This document shows, one piece after another, positions 38,580 through 47,110 of a stretch of 64,000 bases of DNA. The notes under the pieces were generated by a model. The model was not told where the DNA came from. It searched no databases and worked only from the letters and a program-made list of their open reading frames with translations. Each line of letters starts with the position of its first letter. Position 1 is the first letter of the stretch. This DNA comes from Dickeya poaceiphila (GTDB lineage Bacteria > Pseudomonadota > Gammaproteobacteria > Enterobacterales > Enterobacteriaceae): NCBI RefSeq assembly GCF_007858975.2, contig NZ_CP042220.2:744001-808000 (forward strand), in the 5' to 3' direction. A program made the position numbers and the translations under genes.

Positions 38580-39056
38580 TCAGAGCGCGGAAACCGTTGA
38601 GACCATTAACCCATTCTCTTTCAGGCGGTTGAGCACCACCGAGGTTTTCAGGTGCGCCACGCTTTTGTTACGCGCCAGAATCTCGCTGATTAACTCGCTC
38701 AGGCCGTGCAGGTCCGCCACCGCGACTTTGAGCATGTAATCTGCGTCGCCAGTGGTTTTGTAGGCATCAATAATGGCATCGACTTCACCCAGCATCTGGT
38801 GAAAGTTGTCTACGCACTCCTCGGTGTGATTGAGTAGTCGTACTTCTATCAGGCTCATCAGGTCCAGCCCGACGGCATCCGGCGCCAGCCGGGCGTGATA
38901 CCCCATAATCAGTTGTGCCTGTTCGAGGGCAATGCGACGACGAGAACACTGTGAGGCCGATAGCCCCACCAGATCGCTGAGCTCCTGATTAGTCAGGCGT
39001 CCATTTGCCTGCAGCAGTGTGAGGATCTTCAAGTCAAAATCATCAATGTTGTACAT
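38580..39056 (-). CDS. Lrp/AsnC-family transcriptional regulator
   Basis: DNA-binding regulator of 158 aa from ATG 39056 (frame open to 39080). The N-terminal helix-turn-helix is DFDLKILTLLQANGRLTNQE with LSDLVGLSASQCSRRRIALE. The C-terminal RAM ligand-binding domain includes LNHTEECVDNFHQMLGEVDA and the TGDADYMLKVAVADLHGLSE block. It probably senses an amino acid. It is followed at some distance, on the same strand, by the YitT-like gene, and aromatic-metabolism genes tyrB and pheC lie on either side, but no target is proven. Confidence 0.88.
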   Translation of the reverse strand: MYNIDDFDLKILTLLQANGRLTNQELSDLVGLSASQCSRRRIALEQAQLIMGYHARLAPDAVGLDLMSLIEVRLLNHTEECVDNFHQMLGEVDAIIDAYKTTGDADYMLKVAVADLHGLSELISEILARNKSVAHLKTSVVLNRLKENGLMVSTVSAL

Positions 39057-39410
39057 AGCCCTGCTTTCCCAGAAATACAAAAGCTACAGACTAGCAGCTT
39101 TTTTGGCTTCCGAAAGTTTGTTGTTTGGCATCCTGATGGGGTCAGCGTGTTTTTTCTGCTGCCCGGCAGCACTGTTCTGGTTCATGGTAGTGCATAGCGA
39201 CCCGTCAATATGTCGGTTGTGTGCAGATTTTGAACTATTTACACACTAAATCAACGTGATAATCGCATTGCTGCAATAAACGTGAGGTTGAGGATTTTTT
39301 TTAGCTGATTCAGTTTGTTAAGTACCTTAAACACGCCCTGCTGGTAAATGGTGTTGGGGTTGGCCTGATAATTGCTGCGTGTGTGACGATATCTGATGCG
39401 CCGCTTGTCT
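39057..39410. other. Intergenic region between the Lrp-type regulator and CRISPR array 3
   Basis: About 350 bp without a supported gene. It contains the regulator's promoter and an A/T-run hairpin (AAAGCT...AGCTTT, about 39078-39105). No clear degenerate CRISPR repeat or structured-element copy is present at the trailer end of array 3, unlike arrays 1 and 2. Confidence 0.4.
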
Positions 39411-39619
39411 TTTCTAAGCTGCCTACGCGGCAGTTCACGATTTAGACAGAGAAGTCAGATCCGCGATGGCTTTCTAAGCTGCCTACGCGGCAGTTCACAA
39501 ACAATGTCTGTATATTCGCACCCCGGTGTTGTTTCTAAGCTGCCTACGCGGCAGTTCACCGACCGTGAAGCCAACTGACCTGATGGCCTACTTTCTAAGC
39601 TGCCTACGCGGCAGTTCAC
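39411..39619 (-). CRISPR. CRISPR array 3, small type I-F array without cas genes
   Basis: Four identical 28-bp repeats at 39411, 39471, 39532 and 39592, with three spacers of 32, 33 and 32 bp. On the minus strand the repeat starts GTGAA (GTTCA in arrays 1 and 2), has hairpin CTGCC-GCGTA-GGCAG and ends CTTAGAAA. Since the Cas6f hairpin and 5' handle are intact, it should be processed by the Csy machinery 4 kb away. The leader lies on the right, so transcription is leftward. Confidence 0.95.
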
Positions 39620-39680
39620 TGTAGCAATTTATCGCTTATGGCTTGATGTTGAAAGGGAAAATTGTGTTTTGGGCTGTGAA

Positions 39681-39750
39681 ACCCTTTTTTTATACCTGCG
39701 ATTATCATGATTAAAAATCAACAAGTTATACGTAGTCGAAAAAAAAGGGT
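39681..39750 (-). promoter_or_regulatory. Leader 3: 70-bp inverted-repeat-bounded block with IHF-like site
   Basis: Bounded by ACCCTTTTTTT and AAAAAAAAGGGT. It contains AATCAACAAGTTA (39716-39728), a perfect match to the IHF consensus WATCAANNNNTTR, 22 bp from the array-distal end. It is 61 bp from the nearest repeat. Leader bases next to the repeat read GCTACA in the array direction. It also lies just upstream of the pheC start, so it may overlap that promoter. Confidence 0.7.
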
Positions 39751-39820
39751 CAAAACCGACACTCGCTGAAACGGCATGTTACAGTGGCGCGTTTGTCAGA
39801 CAGCTTTGCAAGGAACTTTC

Positions 39821-40588
39821 ATGAAAAAACGGTTTTCACTGATTCTGTTGTTGGGGCTGGCCGGTAGCGCCAGCGCGGCGTCTCATCTTGATCAGGTTCA
39901 GGAACACAGGGTGCTGAAGGTCTGTACCACCGGGGACTATAAGCCGTATACCTCGCTACGTGCGGATGGCAGTTACGAAGGCATCGATATCGCCATGGCA
40001 CAGTCGCTGGCGAAAAGCCTGGGCGTGAAGGTGGAATGGGTGAAAACCAGCTGGAAAACCCTGATGCCAGATTTTCAGTCCGGTCAGTGCGATATCGCCA
40101 TGGGCGGGATTTCCGTCACGTTAGATCGTCAGAAAAAGGCGTTCTTCTCCAGCACGCTGGATGTGGATGGCAAGATCCCGCTGGTGCGCTGCGACGACAA
40201 GGACAAGTACCAGACAATAGCGCAGATTAATCAGCCGTCGGTGCGGGTCATCGAACCGGCGGGCGGCACCAACGAGGCATTTGTTCACGCCCATTTGCCG
40301 AATGCCCATCTGGCGTTGCATGACAACGTGACCATCTTTCAGCAACTGGTGGATAAGCAGGCGGATGTGATGATTACCGATGCGTCGGAGGCGTTGTACC
40401 AGCAGAAGCGTTATCCGCAGTTGTGTGCGGTTAACCCCGCTTCGCCAATGCAGTATGGCGAGAAAGCTTACATGTTGCCGCGTGACGACATGAGCTGGAA
40501 GTTATATGTGGATCAATGGCTGCATCTGTCGAAATCGACCGGTGAATATCGGAATATAATTTCTGATTGGTTGGGTAAAGTGGAATAA
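39821..40588 (+). CDS. pheC: Periplasmic cyclohexadienyl dehydratase (PheC-like)
   Basis: Converts prephenate to phenylpyruvate or arogenate to phenylalanine in the periplasm. It has the fold of amino-acid-binding proteins, 255 aa from ATG 39821 (AAGGA upstream). A signal peptide MKKRFSLILLLGLAGSASAA is present. It resembles Pseudomonas aeruginosa PheC from memory in CTTGDYKPYTSLRADGSYEG, DIAMGGISVTLDRQKKAFFS, GGTNEAFVHAHLPNA, DNVTIFQQLVDKQADVMITD and EKAYMLPRDD. A plain amino-acid-binding protein is the main alternative, but there is no adjacent transporter gene and the dehydratase-specific blocks are kept. Confidence 0.8.
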   Translation: MKKRFSLILLLGLAGSASAASHLDQVQEHRVLKVCTTGDYKPYTSLRADGSYEGIDIAMAQSLAKSLGVKVEWVKTSWKTLMPDFQSGQCDIAMGGISVTLDRQKKAFFSSTLDVDGKIPLVRCDDKDKYQTIAQINQPSVRVIEPAGGTNEAFVHAHLPNAHLALHDNVTIFQQLVDKQADVMITDASEALYQQKRYPQLCAVNPASPMQYGEKAYMLPRDDMSWKLYVDQWLHLSKSTGEYRNIISDWLGKVE

Positions 40589-40831
40589 AAGTTGGCTAAA
40601 TGCGTTTAACGTAATGTAAATTTTTGTGGTTTACCGTATATATCGGAATAATGAACCATTGTTGTGCACCATGAGATAGTTTTTGCTTATCTTTTGGTGC
40701 TTTTTTTATTCAATTTTTTTGAGTGCAATCGGCAAATTAACCCGATTTTAACAGCCTGCTAACGGCGCTATCCTGCTTCACATCGAAGGCAATCACGTCT
40801 TCCCGACCCGAATAATGTGAAGAGGCTTATC

Positions 40832-41080
40832 ATGAAATCAATCAAAACTGTTGTTGCTGCTATCGCTCTGGCTACTATTTCTTTCGGTTCTATGGCGGCG
40901 ACTGAAGTGCAGTCGGCATCGAGCCGTGACCTGGGTACCGTTTCCGCCACCGGTTATAATCTGGATGATGTGCAGGCTCAGTTGTCTGCCAAAGCCGATG
41001 CCGCTGGCGCCAAATCTTTCCGTATCATCTCCGCTACCGGTGATGACCAGATGCGCGCCGTTGCTGAGCTGTATAACTAA
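40832..41080 (+). CDS. Small secreted DUF1471 (YdgH/BhsA/McbA) protein
   Basis: Periplasmic protein of 82 aa. A signal peptide MKSIKTVVAAIALATISFGS ending MAA is followed by one DUF1471 module: GTVSATGYNLDDVQAQLSAK, then ADAAGAKSFRIISATGDDQM and RAVAELYN. Family members respond to stress and affect biofilm or surface properties; the exact role here is unknown. ATG 40832 is chosen over an upstream in-frame ATG at 40817 because it begins the signal peptide properly. A strong terminator follows. The 240-bp upstream gap is AT-rich and holds its promoter. Confidence 0.88.
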   Translation: MKSIKTVVAAIALATISFGSMAATEVQSASSRDLGTVSATGYNLDDVQAQLSAKADAAGAKSFRIISATGDDQMRAVAELYN

Positions 41081-41127
41081 TTATTGAGTGCGTTTTTATT
41101 CGCTGAACGGCTCAGTGGTTAGTGAGA

Positions 41128-41165
41128 AAGCCCGAACCCCGGATTATCCGGGGTTCGGGCTTTTT
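41128..41165 (+). terminator. Strong intrinsic terminator
   Basis: Long perfect stem AAGCCCGAACCCCGG/CCGGGGTTCGGGCTT with a short loop and a T-run (TTTTT) on the plus strand. It ends the DUF1471 gene. The minus strand gives CTTTCTC after the stem, so it may also serve alr. Confidence 0.9.
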
Positions 41166-41208
41166 GCGTGATGAGAAGAGGCGATGCTTCGCCATGAGCG
41201 CCAGGAGG

Positions 41209-42285
41209 CTAGCCGATGTACTCCAACTGGGTGCGTGTGGTCAGTCGGGTAACCAGCTCATAGGCGCTGGTGCCGTTGTGGGCGGCGATTTTCTCTACCG
41301 GCAGTGGGCCACCCCACAAAATCACTTCATCACCGACCTTATCCTGTGCGTCTGGTCCCAGATCGACGGTAATCATGTCCATCGAGACCCGGCCAGACAG
41401 CGGGACTTCGCGGCCATTGATCCACACCGGGGTGCCGCTTTGGGCGTCGCGCGGATAGCCGTCGCCGTAGCCGATGGCAATCACGCCGAGGCGGGTGTCG
41501 CGTGGGCTAACCCAGGTGCTGCCGTATCCCACGGGTTCGCCGGCGTGGTGTTCGCGCACCGCAATCAGGTGTGAGGTCAGGGTCATCGCCGGTTTGAGCT
41601 GCCATTGGCTGGCATCGCCCTGCGCCAGCGGCGAGACGCCGTACTGGATAATGCCGGGGCGGATCTGATCACGATGAGACTGCGGCCACAGCAGAATCCC
41701 GCCGGAGGCGGCGATGGACTGGCGACCCGGTTTGCCTTGCACAAAGGCGTCGAAACAGTCGAGCTGGCGTTGGGTGGTGTCTGCCTGTGGTTCATCGGCG
41801 CGGCAAAAGTGGCTCATGATGTTCACCGGTTGCACTACGCTGGAGCAGGCGCACAGTCGGGCATAAAACACGTCGGCGTGTTCCGGCAGCACGCCAAGAC
41901 GGTGCATTCCGGTGTCGATCTTCATCCAGACGGTCAGCGGGTGCGTCAGGCGCGCCTGTTCCAGCGCCGCCAGTTGTTCTTCGCAGTGCACGGCGGTTTC
42001 CAGCTGGTGTTCGACCAGCAGCGGCAACTCCTCGGCGGCAAAAAAGCCTTCCAGCAGCAGGATGGGTTTGGTGATGCCGGCGGCGCGTAGCGCCAGTGCT
42101 TCGCTGAGACGGGAAACGCCATAACCGTCGGCGTCGGAAAAGGCGTGGGCGGCTTCCACCGCGCCGTGCCCGTAAGCGTTGGCTTTGACGATGGCGATCA
42201 GCCGGCTTTGTGGCGCCATCTTCCGGATACGTTGCAGATTATGACGCAAAGCCTGACGATCAATGACGGCGGTTGCCGTTTTCAT
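41209..42285 (-). CDS. alr: Alanine racemase, biosynthetic
   Basis: PLP enzyme interconverting L- and D-alanine for peptidoglycan, 358 aa. The PLP-lysine is K34 in [11 protein letters not shown]. The second catalytic tyrosine region is VGYGSTW. Further conserved blocks are [23 protein letters not shown] [18 protein letters not shown] and [13 protein letters not shown]. It follows dnaB on the same strand with a 73-bp gap, the E. coli dnaB-alr order, which supports alr over dadX. Confidence 0.95.
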   Translation of the reverse strand: MKTATAVIDRQALRHNLQRIRKMAPQSRLIAIVKANAYGHGAVEAAHAFSDADGYGVSRLSEALALRAAGITKPILLLEGFFAAEELPLLVEHQLETAVHCEEQLAALEQARLTHPLTVWMKIDTGMHRLGVLPEHADVFYARLCACSSVVQPVNIMSHFCRADEPQADTTQRQLDCFDAFVQGKPGRQSIAASGGILLWPQSHRDQIRPGIIQYGVSPLAQGDASQWQLKPAMTLTSHLIAVREHHAGEPVGYGSTWVSPRDTRLGVIAIGYGDGYPRDAQSGTPVWINGREVPLSGRVSMDMITVDLGPDAQDKVGDEVILWGGPLPVEKIAAHNGTSAYELVTRLTTRTQLEYIG

Positions 42286-42358
42286 TCTGAGTCCTTAGTG
42301 CATGTATTTATCATCGACGGTGATGTCGTTATCCGCGTGATGTATTCATCAGCGTAAT

Positions 42359-43762
42359 TTATTCATCATCATATTGTGGCCCGGCGTAATTGTCGAAACG
42401 CGACCACTGCCCGTTAAAGGTCAGGCGTACGGTACCAATCGGCCCGTTACGCTGCTTCCCTATAATAATTTCCGCGATGCCTTTCAGATCGCTGTTTTCG
42501 TGATAGACCTCATCACGGTAGATAAACATGATCAGGTCCGCGTCCTGCTCGATGGAGCCGGATTCACGCAGGTCGGAGTTGACCGGACGTTTATCGGCGC
42601 GCTGTTCCAGACTACGGTTGAGCTGCGACAGCGCGATAACCGGTACTTGCAATTCTTTTGCCAATGCTTTGAGCGAGCGGGAAATTTCAGCGATTTCCAG
42701 CGTGCGGTTGTCAGACAATGAAGGAACCCGCATCAATTGCAGGTAGTCGATCATGATCAGGCTCAGCCCGTCGTGCTCGCGGAATACCCGGCGGGCGCGG
42801 GAGCGCACTTCGGTAGGCGTCAGGCCAGAGGAGTCGTCGATGTACATGTTGCGCTTTTCCAGCAGCAACCCCATGGTGCTGGAAATGCGCGCCCAGTCCT
42901 CGTCGTCGAGCTGGCCGGTACGAATGCGGGTTTGATCGACGCGCGACAACGAGGCCAGCATACGCATCATGATCTGCTCGCCGGGCATCTCCAGACTGAA
43001 GATCAGTACCGGTTTTTCCTGCGTCATGGCGGCGTTTTCACACAGGTTCATGGCGAAGGTGGTTTTCCCCATGGAAGGACGTGCCGCCACAATAATCAGG
43101 TCTGATTTCTGCAAACCGGCGGTTTTCTTATCCAGATCCTGATAACCGCTGGACACGCCGGTGACGCCGTCATGCGGGCGCTGATAAAGCTGTTCGATGC
43201 GCGACACGGTATCTTCCAGAATACGGTCGATACTTTTGGGGCCTTCATCCTTGCTGGCGCGGTTTTCCGCTATCTGAAACACGCGTGATTCGGCCAGATC
43301 CAGCAGTTCTTCGCTGCTGCGGCCTTGCGGGTCGTAGCCCGCATCGGCGATTTCGTTGGCGACGGCGATCATCTCGCGCACCACCGCACGTTCACGCACG
43401 ATGTCGGCATACGCGCCGATATTCGCCGCACTGGGGGTGTTTTTCGCCAGTTCCGCCAGATAGGCGAACCCGCCGGCGGATTCCAGCTCGCCTTTTTGCT
43501 CCAAAGACTCTGACAGGGTGATCAGGTCAATCGGCTTGCTCATTTCCAGCAGGCGCTGCATCTCGTTGAAGATCAGCCGGTGGGCGCGGTTGAAAAAGTC
43601 GTTGGCGGAGACGCGCTCGGCGACGTTATCCCAACGCTCGTTGTCGAGCATCAACCCCCCTAGCACCGACTGTTCCGCTTCGATGGAATGGGGCGGAAGT
43701 TTTAGCCCTTCTACCTGACGGTCGCGGGATTCTGCCGGTTTAGTTGGTTTTTTTTCTGCCAT
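42359..43762 (-). CDS. dnaB: Replicative DNA helicase
   Basis: Hexameric 5'-3' replication-fork helicase, 467 aa, normal length, no intein. The N-terminal domain has PPHSIEAEQSVLGGLMLDNE. The RecA-like domain carries Walker A ARPSMGKTTFAMN, Walker B LSLIMIDYLQLM and the DnaB signature ALSQLNRSLEQRADKRPVNS followed by DLRESGSIEQDAD. It interacts with DnaC and DnaG. It is divergent from qorA. Confidence 0.98.
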   Translation of the reverse strand: MAEKKPTKPAESRDRQVEGLKLPPHSIEAEQSVLGGLMLDNERWDNVAERVSANDFFNRAHRLIFNEMQRLLEMSKPIDLITLSESLEQKGELESAGGFAYLAELAKNTPSAANIGAYADIVRERAVVREMIAVANEIADAGYDPQGRSSEELLDLAESRVFQIAENRASKDEGPKSIDRILEDTVSRIEQLYQRPHDGVTGVSSGYQDLDKKTAGLQKSDLIIVAARPSMGKTTFAMNLCENAAMTQEKPVLIFSLEMPGEQIMMRMLASLSRVDQTRIRTGQLDDEDWARISSTMGLLLEKRNMYIDDSSGLTPTEVRSRARRVFREHDGLSLIMIDYLQLMRVPSLSDNRTLEIAEISRSLKALAKELQVPVIALSQLNRSLEQRADKRPVNSDLRESGSIEQDADLIMFIYRDEVYHENSDLKGIAEIIIGKQRNGPIGTVRLTFNGQWSRFDNYAGPQYDDE

Positions 43763-43870
43763 GAAACGCGTTCTTTACGGGTTGATTTACCTTAAGTGAT
43801 GGGAGCATTGTATATCCTAAACACAGAATGACATATCGTCCGATGACCAGAATAGAGCGAGGAGATCATC

Positions 43871-44866
43871 ATGGCCAAACGTATTCAGTTCAGCGACCAC
43901 GGCGGGCCGGGAGTGCTGGAGTATGTGGATTACACGCCGCGTGAGCCGGGCCTTAACGACGTTCAGGTGGAAAACCGCGCCATCGGCGTGAATTTTATCG
44001 ATACCTACTTTCGTTCCGGGCTGTACTCGCCGCCGTCGTTTCCTTCTGGTCTGGGCACCGAAGCGGCTGGCGTGGTGGTCAAAGTCGGGGCTAATGTGCA
44101 ACACCTCAACGTGGGTGACCGCGTGGTGTATGCCCAGTCTGCGCTGGGCGCGTATAGCGAGCGGCATAACGTACCGGCGGACAAAGTGACGTTGTTGCCG
44201 GATGACATCAGCTTTGAGCAGGCGGCGGCGTCCTTCCTGAAAGGGCTGACGGTGTATTACCTGTTGCGCCAGACCTATGAAGTGAAGCCGGGCGAGATAT
44301 TTTTGTTCCACGCGGCGGCAGGCGGCGTTGGGCTTATCGCCTGCCAGTGGGCGAAAGCGTTGGGGGTGAAGCTTATCGGCACCGTCGGTTCTGATAGCAA
44401 GGCCGAACTGGCAAAACAGGCGGGAGCCTGGGCCACCATTAACTATCGCAAGGAAGATATCGTCCAGCGGGTGCTGGAATTGACCCACGAAGAAAAAGTC
44501 TCGGTGGTGTATGACTCGGTCGGTAAAGACACCTGGGAAGCCTCGCTGAACTGTCTGAAACGGCGCGGGTTAATGGTGAGTTTCGGCAACTCGTCTGGTC
44601 CGGTGACCGGGGTCAATCTCGGCATCCTTAATCAGAAAGGGTCGCTGTATGTGACCCGGCCCTCGTTGTTCAGCTATATCACCAACCGGCAGGAGCTGGA
44701 ACAGGCCAGCCGCGAGCTGTTCGGGTTGATAGCCAGCGGCGCCATCAAAGTGGAGGTGCCGGATAGCCAGAAGTTTGCGCTGGAAGATGCGCAGTCCGCC
44801 CATCGCGCGCTGGAAAGCCGCAGTACTCAAGGATCATGCCTGCTGATTCCGGGTTCCGGATCATAA
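43871..44866 (+). CDS. qorA: NADPH-dependent quinone oxidoreductase (zeta-crystallin type)
   Basis: Cytosolic zinc-free medium-chain dehydrogenase/reductase, 331 aa, like E. coli QorA (327). It reduces quinones using NADPH. Conserved features are MAKRIQFSDHGGPGVLEYVD, GVNFIDTYFRSGLY, the quinone oxidoreductase signature region LGTEAAGVVVKVG, the nucleotide motif HAAAGGVGLIACQWAKALG and TINYRKEDI. AGGAG upstream supports ATG 43871. Its position between dnaB and pspG matches E. coli. Confidence 0.95.
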   Translation: MAKRIQFSDHGGPGVLEYVDYTPREPGLNDVQVENRAIGVNFIDTYFRSGLYSPPSFPSGLGTEAAGVVVKVGANVQHLNVGDRVVYAQSALGAYSERHNVPADKVTLLPDDISFEQAAASFLKGLTVYYLLRQTYEVKPGEIFLFHAAAGGVGLIACQWAKALGVKLIGTVGSDSKAELAKQAGAWATINYRKEDIVQRVLELTHEEKVSVVYDSVGKDTWEASLNCLKRRGLMVSFGNSSGPVTGVNLGILNQKGSLYVTRPSLFSYITNRQELEQASRELFGLIASGAIKVEVPDSQKFALEDAQSAHRALESRSTQGSCLLIPGSGS

Positions 44867-44966
44867 TGAAGCGTGTGGTGATCCGTTAGCACGTGCGCCT
44901 TGTTGTACTTCACGTAAGCAGGCGGCGGGATGAAGAGCGGGTTATTCAGAGAGGGTATCTGGAAAA

Positions 44967-44999
44967 AATAACACCGGCTCGTTAAGAACCGGTGTTATT
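44967..44999 (-). terminator. Hairpin terminator between qorA and pspG
   Basis: 11-bp stem AATAACACCGG/CCGGTGTTATT followed on the minus strand by TTTT, so it would stop transcripts coming leftward past pspG. Plus-strand use for qorA is possible through the hairpin but without a T-run. Confidence 0.6.
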
Positions 45000-45116
45000 C
45001 CGCAGGCGGTTTAGCCATGCGGTTAATTTCATCAACTGTATGTAGGGTACAGTGTGGAACTCGTCATGAAGGTGCCGCTGTGTGGCTATTATTTTCCTGA
45101 CGATGATGAAATCGTG

Positions 45117-45243
45117 TATACCCAAAATAATTCGAGTTGCAGGCAGGCGGCGACGCAGCGAATCCCCAGGAGCTTACTCAAGTAAGTGACTGGGGTGAGC
45201 GAGGAAAGCCAACGCACCTGCAACTTGAAGTATGACGGGTATA
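45117..45243 (+). repeat. ERIC (intergenic repeat unit), 127 bp
   Basis: Carries the classic ERIC core on the plus strand (gcgaatccccaggagctta, then aagtaagtgactggggtga). Exactly 127 bp, with termini TATACCC and GACGGGTATA. Opposite in orientation to the copies at 8237 and 17371. Confidence 0.93.
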
Positions 45244-45410
45244 GTGGGTTTCCCTTGAACCGGGAACCACTAAACAGTAAGCGCTATGCTAACAGCCACA
45301 ATAAGGAAAAAATATTTGCTGGCGCACAGTTTCATATTTAATACGTTTGCCGCCAGCGTGGTATTACCTGGTATTTTCGTTTGTGATTCAGTCGTTTCCT
45401 TCTTCTTTTC

Positions 45411-45686
45411 TTACCAGTCATTGCCCCGGCGGTGACGCCAGTCGTATTTTTTGCGATACCGGTAGCGGTATGTGCCGCACACTGGCCCGCCCTGATACCC
45501 GCGCCACAGCCACACCACCACGATCGCCAGCAGTAGCCACGGCAGTACTTTTATTGCTATCGCAAACAGTCCGGCAGCCAGCATAAAAATGGCGGCAACA
45601 AACAGTGCCGCCATCACCCCCAGCAGTGACACGCCGGTAACCAGCAGCATGATAAAAAAACCAATAACGAAGAAAATTTCCAGCAT
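45411..45686 (-). CDS. pspG: Phage shock protein G
   Basis: Small inner-membrane effector of the phage-shock response, 91 aa (E. coli 80). Two to three hydrophobic helices are present (FFVIGFFIMLLVTGVSLLGV, AALFVAAIFMLAAGLFAIAI, LPWLLLAIVVVWLWRGY), then a basic, tyrosine-rich tail with RYRYRKKYDWRHRR. The N-terminus and LPWLLLAI block match E. coli PspG from memory. A sigma-54-type promoter lies about 85 bp upstream, consistent with PspF control. Flanked by qorA and dusA as in E. coli. Confidence 0.9.
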   Translation of the reverse strand: MLEIFFVIGFFIMLLVTGVSLLGVMAALFVAAIFMLAAGLFAIAIKVLPWLLLAIVVVWLWRGYQGGPVCGTYRYRYRKKYDWRHRRGNDW

Positions 45687-45770
45687 GGTGTGCTCCTTAG
45701 CCGTTAGATCGCGTCTTGCGCAGGGGAAACGATTATTCTGCGTGCCGCATGATGCTTACAGGAGGGGTAT

Positions 45771-45786
45771 TACAAGAAGCGTGCCA
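45771..45786 (-). promoter_or_regulatory. Sigma-54 promoter of pspG
   Basis: On the minus strand TGGCACGCTTCTTGTA matches the -24/-12 consensus TGGCACRNNNNTTGCW with one mismatch (T for C in the -12 GC). It is oriented toward pspG, whose start is about 85 bp downstream. pspG is sigma-54/PspF dependent in E. coli. Confidence 0.65.
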
Positions 45787-45792
45787 GAAGTT

Positions 45793-45823
45793 GTCGCTGA
45801 TAACTGATTGATTTATCAGCGAC
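45793..45823. repeat. Perfect inverted repeat upstream of the pspG promoter
   Basis: 11-bp arms GTCGCTGATAA and TTATCAGCGAC around 9 bp. No T-run follows on either strand. It lies directly upstream of the sigma-54 promoter and downstream of dusA, so it could be an activator site or a transcript hairpin. Confidence 0.45.
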
Positions 45824-45854
45824 AGTCAGCAGAGTGGCGATACTGTGTTAGTCA

Positions 45855-45877
45855 AAAAGACCAATAGTTGGTTTTTT
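45855..45877 (-). terminator. Intrinsic terminator of dusA
   Basis: Immediately after the dusA stop codon the minus strand reads an A-run, stem ACCAA, loop CTA, stem TTGGT, then CTTTTT. A short GC-poor stem extended by A/T pairing, with a U-tract. Confidence 0.65.
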
Positions 45878-46912
45878 TCAGGCTACATTAACCAGCGCCA
45901 GCGCGCGTTCCACCACGGTGGCGTCTGCGCCGGGTTTATGGGCATTTTCGCTCAGATAACGCCGCCACTGGCGTGCGCCGGGCACGCCCTGAAATAAACC
46001 CAGCATGTGACGGGTGATATGGCCTAACGCGGCGCCGCCGGAAAGCTCACGTTCGATATACGGGTACATCGCCTGCACCACGGCGGCCTGATTCGGCACT
46101 GCTGTGTTTGCCCCAAACAGCTCGCGGTCAACCTGCGCCAGTATGCCGGGGTTTTGATAGGCTTCGCGGCCCACCATCACGCCATCTACGTATTGCAGGT
46201 GCTGTTGCGCCTCAGTCAGCGTTTTGATGCCACCGTTAATCGCCAGCGTCAGCGAGGGGAAATCGCGCTTGAGTTGATAGACGCGCGGGTAGTCCAGCGG
46301 CGGGATTTCCCGGTTTTCTTTCGGGCTTAAGCCGGAAAGCCAGGCTTTGCGGGCGTGCACGATAAAGGTATCGCAGCCGCCCTGTTCGGAAACGGTGCGG
46401 ATAAAATCGCATAAGAATTCGTAGCTGTCCTGATCGTCGATACCGATGCGGGTTTTCACCGTGACCGGAATGCTGACGCGCTCGCGCATCGCTTTAACGC
46501 AGTCTGCCACCCGTTGTGATTCCGCCATCAGGCTGGCGCCGAAACGGCCATTTTGCACCCGGTCGGACGGGCAGCCGACATTGAGGTTGATTTCGTCATA
46601 GCCGCGCTGTTCCGCCAGTAGCGCGCATTGCGCCAGCGCTGCCGGATCGCTGCCGCCAAGCTGCAACGCCAGCGGATGCTCTTCCTCGCTGTAGGCCAGA
46701 TAATCCCCCTTGCCGTGCAGAATCGCCCCGGTGGTCACCATCTCGGTGTACAACAGCGCGTTATGACTCAGTAACCGGTGAAAGTAGCGGCAATGGCGAT
46801 CAGTCCAGTCCAGCATCGGGGCAATTGAGAATCTCTGACGGTGGGCAGGCTTGCCGGGTGCGGTCTCAATGCCTGATTTCACGGGGTTTTCACTGATGGG
46901 TTTCTGAGTCAT
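45878..46912 (-). CDS. dusA: tRNA-dihydrouridine synthase A
   Basis: FMN enzyme that reduces U20/U20a in tRNA D-loops, 344 aa. Conserved motifs are [20 protein letters not shown], the catalytic cysteine in [53 protein letters not shown] and [13 protein letters not shown]. The N-terminal ~27 residues are variable, as in E. coli. The 5' end faces the remnant restriction-modification locus. Confidence 0.96.
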   Translation of the reverse strand: MTQKPISENPVKSGIETAPGKPAHRQRFSIAPMLDWTDRHCRYFHRLLSHNALLYTEMVTTGAILHGKGDYLAYSEEEHPLALQLGGSDPAALAQCALLAEQRGYDEINLNVGCPSDRVQNGRFGASLMAESQRVADCVKAMRERVSIPVTVKTRIGIDDQDSYEFLCDFIRTVSEQGGCDTFIVHARKAWLSGLSPKENREIPPLDYPRVYQLKRDFPSLTLAINGGIKTLTEAQQHLQYVDGVMVGREAYQNPGILAQVDRELFGANTAVPNQAAVVQAMYPYIERELSGGAALGHITRHMLGLFQGVPGARQWRRYLSENAHKPGADATVVERALALVNVA

Positions 46913-46939
46913 TTACGGGTGTTTCCAGACACATGTTGA

Positions 46940-47110
46940 TTAAATCATCTCCCTCGCAGCGCCATAGCGGCGGCACGCCTCACGGTTGTGGTGTTCGGCG
47001 AGGATACAAAACATCACGCCGACACAGGCACAAAACGCGAGGGCCTTACCGTCAGGGAATATACAGGCGAACGGGTAGTATAGCGGGAATCCCATCTCTT
47101 TGGCAGACAG
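46940..47110 (-). pseudogene. 3' fragment of a short accessory (possibly phage-type) reading frame fused behind hsdS
   Basis: Minus-strand reading frame ending YYPFACIFPDGKALAFCACV, GVMFCILAEHHNREACRR and YGAAREMI. It recalls the C-termini of short prophage-associated (Icd/Ash-like) proteins from memory, but no domain can be proven. Its upstream part in the same frame is shifted hsdS sequence, so it begins about where hsdS homology stops. It probably marks a deletion junction. Confidence 0.35.

Larger units (their letters stand above)
44867..45410. other. Intergenic region between qorA and pspG
   Basis: No gene is supported. The interval holds a hairpin terminator (44967-44999) and an ERIC element (45117-45243) listed separately; the remainder shows nothing recognisable. 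Confidence 0.5.
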
